The notes under the pieces are model-generated. The model was not told the origin of the DNA. It saw only the letters and a list, made by a program, of their open reading frames with translations, and ran no database searches. Positions 60,472 through 64,000 of a stretch of DNA of 64,000 nt are shown here, piece after piece; within the stretch, counting starts at the first letter, position 1, and every line of letters begins with the position of its first letter. Origin of the DNA: Melitaea cinxia (lineage: Eukaryota > Arthropoda > Insecta > Lepidoptera > Nymphalidae); assembly GCF_905220565.1 (NCBI RefSeq), contig NC_059402.1:5457501-5521500 (forward strand). Reading direction: 5' to 3'. The position numbers and the translations under genes are program-made.

Positions 60472-61133
60472 CTATGTATTTGAGTGTGCCGCAGAGCGTC
60501 GTAGTACGTGAACCGACGGACAGCCACTTGGACAAGCCGAAGTCCACAAGTTGTATGTGAAGGTCTGTATCTAGAAGAATATTTTCTGGTTTGAGATCAC
60601 GGTATATTACGCCAGCATTGTGAAGGAAATCTGAAAGTTAAATTAATAAAGGTTAATTTTTTCTTCGCTAAAAGTATCATTGTAAAGTATAGTTTGAATT
60701 ATTCAAAAATGCATTAACGAGAACCGCGACATCTTAAAAATAGTTTTATATTGACATGGTTATTTTGATAACTAAAACTATTTAAAACGGGATATTACCA
60801 TTATTTTTTATTTATATTTCGACATTATCTACGAATGTCTTGTTCACGAGACATTCTTATATAATGATAATGTCGAAATATCGAGTTCCACAAAATAAAA
60901 ATAAAACACATGGTAAATATCCCGTTTTAAATAATCTTAAAATTAATCAAGCAAAAGCTATTCTGCTTTGACAGGGTATGCTCATTATTCCTGTGTCATT
61001 GTTCTTATCGTTTTAGTTACATTTGACTCACCAATAGCTATAGCAATCTCTGCAACGAATATCTTAACAAGTTCCTCTGTTAACTTTTCGTACTTGTCTA
61101 GTAATGCTAACAGCTCGCCGCCGGGAATGTATT
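60472..61133 (-). CDS. AGC kinase (S6KL-like), two catalytic-core exons
   Basis: Minus-strand exons 61133-61032 (102 nt) and 60630-60472 (159 nt), separated by a 401-bp intron; donors GTGAGT and GTAAGT, acceptors AG. The first encodes YIPGGELLALLDKYEKLTEE, the hinge and alpha-D/E region. The second encodes the catalytic loop VIYRDLKPENILL, the magnesium loop VDFGLSK and the activation segment SRTTTLCGTLKYI. All junctions are in phase 1 and join in frame to 53948, giving YI-APE. The N-lobe exons (Gly-rich loop, catalytic Lys) are not visible and should lie beyond 64000. The wording SKWLSVGSRTTTLCGT and the split C-lobe fit the S6KL/RPS6KL1 group best; another AGC subfamily is possible. Of the visible kinase, nothing catalytic is missing. 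Confidence 0.85.
60786..60926. mobile_element. TTAA-flanked foldback MITE
   Basis: Arms begin AACGGGATATTACCAT and end ATGGTAAATATCCCGTT. TTAA stands on both sides (60782-60785 and 60927-60930), as expected for piggyBac-type insertion. A central palindrome near 60825-60885 (GACATTATCTACGAATG) makes the whole element fold back. It lies in the 401-bp intron between the two kinase core exons. Confidence 0.65.
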
Positions 61134-61315
61134 CTAAAACTAAAAATATTCACTGCGTTAATATAATACCTTCTTACGTATTATTAATGAACAATGTTGA
61201 AGACAGGTTTGTAAGTTTAAAATAAGATTACAACATTAACAACTTTGACTATTAGTATTAAGTTTAGAGACGGAATCAAAATAAAATAACAAAATAGTCA
61301 CTAAGGCTTTTGCAA

Positions 61316-61770
61316 ATTGCTTTGTTTTTCGGTCGATGTCTTTGAAGTCGGTTCCTTTGCTCGCTAACGAAAAGAAACCGACTTCAAAAACATCGACCAG
61401 TAACACGACGTGAGTAGACGAAAAAATAGTCGAGTAAATACGCATTACTAGAAATAAATTTCAAAAAGTACTAGTAATTTAAATGGGACCACATGACGAG
61501 CGCCAGCTATGGATTTAAAAAAAGAATCATCGACATCGGTTTTCCCAGTAAAAAGTTATGAGGTTATAATACAACGACGAACAACGAAAAAATAATAATC
61601 TATCAAATACGCATTATTAGATTACTCACAAAGTACTTGTAAGATCTCGATCAGATTTAAATGGGACCACGTGACAAGCAACACCTTTCAATAAAATAAA
61701 AAAAAAAGAATATCATACATAAAAAGCACAGTCGAATTGAGAGCCTCCTCCTTTTTTGAAGTCGGTTTAA
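61316..61770. mobile_element. GAAGTCGGTT-ended repeat, copy 3, with duplicated end
   Basis: Main copy from about 61363 to 61769 (right end CCTTTTTTGAAGTCGGTTTA). Its left end is preceded by an inverted second copy of the same end at 61331-61353, forming a 23-bp stem with one mismatch. Confidence 0.6.
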
Positions 61771-61908
61771 ACATATAAATCATTAAGTTTTCGTATATGA
61801 ATGTGTAAGTATTTGTAGGTGTCAGTATACCTGAGTGTTTTTTTTAAATAGTTACTAAATACAAATTACTTTTTTGAAGCGTCACCTATTTTACTGTCTT
61901 ATAAAAAA

Positions 61909-62077
61909 ACGAGTGTGCTTTAGACCACACGAGTGAAGTAAAACTTACGAAACGTAATTCTCTCTTTCTATCTTCACTAATCAATTCCCTCTCAATTTCC
62001 GTTCGCCTCGCCCTATCACACTTTTCGTAATGCTCTCGTCACGCATTCACCAGCTTACTCCCCAAGTCAAGCGTGCG
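61909..62077. repeat. Repeat interrupted by the helicase-bearing insertion (left part)
   Basis: The left part carries GAAGTAAAACTTACG near 61935; the right part after the insertion (63714-63738) carries CGTAAGGAAGTTTTACTTC. The two are nearly inverted copies, so the target was probably a small repeat with inverted ends. I believe this sequence recurs in lepidopteran genomes but cannot name it. Confidence 0.45.
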
Positions 62078-62097
62078 AAACACCTGAAGGGGACCCA

Positions 62098-63138
62098 GTG
62101 GTGGTAGTGGCCAGATGCACGAAGGTAATGCTGGGAGACCGGATGCTACGGATGGCGAAAACCATCTCAGGCGACCGGGACGGCTTACTGACCGTGCCCT
62201 GGGAACTACCATCACTGGAGTGGATAAACGGGGTACCGGGATGCGGCAAGACAACTCGCATAGTCGGGGACTTCGATGAGGACACGGAGGTCGTGATTAC
62301 GACCACAGTCGAGGCGGCCAAAGACTTGAAAGAAAAACTGGCGCACCGCTACGGCAACAAAGCCAAGCAAAAGGTGCGCACTATGGCCTCCGTACTAGTT
62401 AATGGTTTCAAAGAGGGCTCAAAAATCAACCGCCTAACGGTGGACGAGGCCCTCATGAACCACTTCGGAGCCATAGTAATGGCCGCCCGACTATCGGGAG
62501 CACAGAAGGTGGTCCTCATCGGAGACATAAACCAGCTGCCGTACATCGACAGGGACAACCTTTTCGAAATGCGGTACTGCAGACCAACCCAGATAACAAC
62601 CATCTCGTGCGAGTTGTCATGCACGCATCGTAATCCCAAAGACGTCGCCCTTGCCATCAGCGAAGTTTATAAGGACGTGTACAGCTCAAGCTCAAAGATC
62701 CGATCTTTGCGAGTGGAGAGCCTCACGGGCGCGCGTATTCCTACAGGAAGAGACCGGACCTTATACCTGGTCTTTACGCAAGAGGAGAAGAGGTTGCTGA
62801 CTGACCAGGGATACGGATCCGGGGAGGGATCGCGCGTCTTAACCATCCACGAGGCGCAGGGCCAGACCTACGAGGACGTCATAGTCCTCCAGACGAAGAC
62901 GAGGAGGCTCAGGATCCACGACAGCGTTTCGCACGCTGTAGTCGCGGTGACTAGACACACCAACACCTGTGTCTATTACACCGACGACAGGGACGACGCA
63001 ATTGGTCGCTTTGTGGCGAGGGCAGTGGAGACCACGGACAAGGAAATAGTCGAGCACAGTCTCAAGATGGCGATTCATCATAGAGACGCAGCCGTCACTG
63101 AGAGTGTGCTCGATATGTTGAAAACTTTTGGCGTGTGA
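62098..63138 (+). CDS. SF1 RNA-helicase domain (tobamovirus-like), end of LINE ORF2
   Basis: About 346 codons without a stop. All superfamily-1 helicase motifs of the alphavirus-like group can be seen in order: GVPGCGKTT (Walker A, about residue 45), VDEALMNHFG (motif II), VVLIGDINQLPYI (III), SCTHRNP (IV), LTIHEAQGQTYED (V) and VVAVTRHTNTCVYY (VI). They are closest in wording to plant tobamovirus-type replicase helicases. The frame has no ATG at its start (62098 is GTG) and runs in from the truncation point, so it is a C-terminal fragment of a longer protein. From memory, R1-clade LINEs with such a C-terminal helicase domain have been reported in insects. An endogenous viral element is the alternative, but the poly(A), target duplication and LINE-type 3' UTR favour the LINE. 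Expression is not implied. Confidence 0.8.
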   Translation: MVVVARCTKVMLGDRMLRMAKTISGDRDGLLTVPWELPSLEWINGVPGCGKTTRIVGDFDEDTEVVITTTVEAAKDLKEKLAHRYGNKAKQKVRTMASVLVNGFKEGSKINRLTVDEALMNHFGAIVMAARLSGAQKVVLIGDINQLPYIDRDNLFEMRYCRPTQITTISCELSCTHRNPKDVALAISEVYKDVYSSSSKIRSLRVESLTGARIPTGRDRTLYLVFTQEEKRLLTDQGYGSGEGSRVLTIHEAQGQTYEDVIVLQTKTRRLRIHDSVSHAVVAVTRHTNTCVYYTDDRDDAIGRFVARAVETTDKEIVEHSLKMAIHHRDAAVTESVLDMLKTFGV

Positions 63139-63288
63139 AGAAATTTGTTTCAGTAAAGAAACAGGGTGTACATAAACATATAAAGTTAGTGTTAAATTAA
63201 ATAGTATTAATTACATATTACAAAACGTGTGCAAAATAATTTTACATGTGTACCAAATTAATTAGGATAAATTATATAATATTGACTA

Positions 63289-63329
<41 letters not shown>

Positions 63330-63713
63330 TAACAGTAACCTAGGCTAAGTGTATATTGTAAGTAGGCCAGCAGGCCATAAGTGTATATATAAGGTAACTA
63401 GGACATAAGTGTACATATACGGTAACTAGTATATAAGTGTAAATATAACTTAGATAATAAAACTGACAGTAGGAATACAAAAAATATATAATATATAGTA
63501 ATTAATATATATAGAAGTAAATTTAGTATAACTTTAAATTTTTGGTCGGTGGACTCACGTAGGATTAGAGATACTAAGTCTAGTTTAATTAGTCCTCTAA
63601 GTTGCATGTGTAAGTACCAAGTTATAGAAACTAACAAACTAATATTGGAATAATAAAAGCACGGGCATTATGAGCCCGTGGATATATATTGTTATATAAA
63701 AAAAAAAAAAAAA
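63139..63713 (+). other. 3' UTR of the helicase-bearing element
   Basis: AT-rich, with A34 at 63290-63323, the 28-bp repeat at 63376-63455, AATAAAA near 63651 and the terminal hairpin directly before the poly(A). Confidence 0.65.
63376..63455 (+). repeat. 28-bp tandem repeat, about 2.9 copies
   Basis: Units start at 63376, 63404 and 63432 with the shared core ATAAGTGTA-ATATA-GGTAACTAG (some changes). A related, longer-spaced unit begins near 63345. It lies in the 3' UTR of the LINE fragment. Confidence 0.75.
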
Positions 63714-63722
63714 AAGCGTGCG

Positions 63723-64000
63723 TAAGGAAGTTTTACTTCAATAATACTGTAACAGGTCTAAATCTATACATTTAATATTATTATCAATTGGATTTAATGA
63801 CTTTCGCCAATATATTGTAGACGTTTCATTATACAATCAGCCATTTTGATATCGACTGGTAATGTGACAACTGCTGATAACATAACTTATTCGTACTAGT
63901 GTGCGTTAATCGATAACTAAAATGGGTCAAAAATTCATGTTAAGATTTTTGACAGGTAAAAGAAAACTATAAAGCCACATATATATTTATATATGAATGT
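63723..64000. other. Right-edge DNA after the insertion
   Basis: Continuation of the interrupted repeat to about 63738, then AT-rich DNA. No kinase N-terminal exon is recognised before the edge. Confidence 0.4.

Larger units (their letters stand above)
62078..63713 (+). mobile_element. 5'-truncated LINE end carrying a viral-type helicase
   Basis: The insertion is bounded by a 9-bp duplication, AAGCGTGCG (62069-62077 and 63714-63722), and ends in A17 (63698-63714, partly shared with the duplication). It contains the end of a reading frame open from the very first base, a 3' UTR with an internal A34 tract (63290-63323), a 28-bp tandem repeat (63376-63455), and a terminal hairpin CACGGGC-ATTAT-GAGCCCGTG (63660-63680). 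This layout is that of a 5'-truncated R1-like non-LTR retrotransposon, not of a virus copy made by DNA recombination. Confidence 0.75.

Noticed and set aside
62098..63138. A live or contaminating RNA virus in the assembly
   Set aside because: It is embedded in host repeat DNA with a target duplication and poly(A), and only the helicase part is present.
1..64000. CRISPR array, prophage or bacterial operon
   Set aside because: No regular repeat-spacer structure and the window is clearly insect nuclear DNA.

Overview
This is a eukaryotic nuclear window, almost certainly from a moth or butterfly (Lepidoptera). It is AT-rich, its exons are short with GT/AG introns, and it is densely packed with mobile-element families whose sequence I recognise as lepidopteran: a tRNA-headed SINE ending in GCCCAGTAGTGGGATATTAC, several non-autonomous Helitron families ending in CTAG, and a GAAGTCGGTT-ended repeat. 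No bacterial operon, CRISPR array or rRNA is visible.

Host genes. (1) 230-817 (+) encodes a CENP-B/Tigger-type DNA-binding protein exon. (2) 3301-4533 (-) is a complete three-exon gene for cytochrome c oxidase subunit 6A. (3) An AGC-family Ser/Thr kinase, most like the insect S6KL group, runs on the minus strand from 61133 down to a stop at 6472. Six exons are visible, all phase-consistent, and one intron is about 46.6 kb. Its N-terminal exons lie beyond the right edge. (4) ATG101 (59584-60243, -) is an intronless autophagy gene inside a 6.5-kb intron of the kinase, on the same strand. (5) A secreted low-complexity protein of 433 aa (41396-42697, +) lies inside the 46.6-kb intron on the opposite strand.

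Mobile layer. From about 44.8 to 53.6 kb there is a broken BEL/Pao-type LTR retroelement. Its gag N-terminal half is on the minus strand (52458-52769, with leader and LTR sequence out to about 53560). The exact continuation of gag is on the plus strand from 44793, followed by an envelope-like remnant, with no pol. The two halves meet in frame if 44793-52457 is turned over, so this segment looks inverted. Inside it sits an almost intact jockey-type LINE (47031-52413), with ORF1 carrying zinc knuckles and ORF2 carrying endonuclease and RT. ORF2 has one in-frame stop. At 62078-63713 a second, 5'-truncated retrotransposed piece has a 9-bp target duplication and a poly(A) end. It carries an uninterrupted superfamily-1 RNA-virus-type helicase reading frame, as expected for the end of an R1-like LINE whose ORF2 has a viral helicase domain fused to it.

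The rest is six longer SINE copies and a 50-bp fragment, a degenerate mariner split by another repeat, a Harbinger-type MITE with 54-bp inverted repeats and TTA target duplications, a TTAA-flanked foldback element, nested and tandem Helitrons, two inverted pairs of LINE-tail repeats with shared junctions, and long AT-rich stretches where I see nothing codable.
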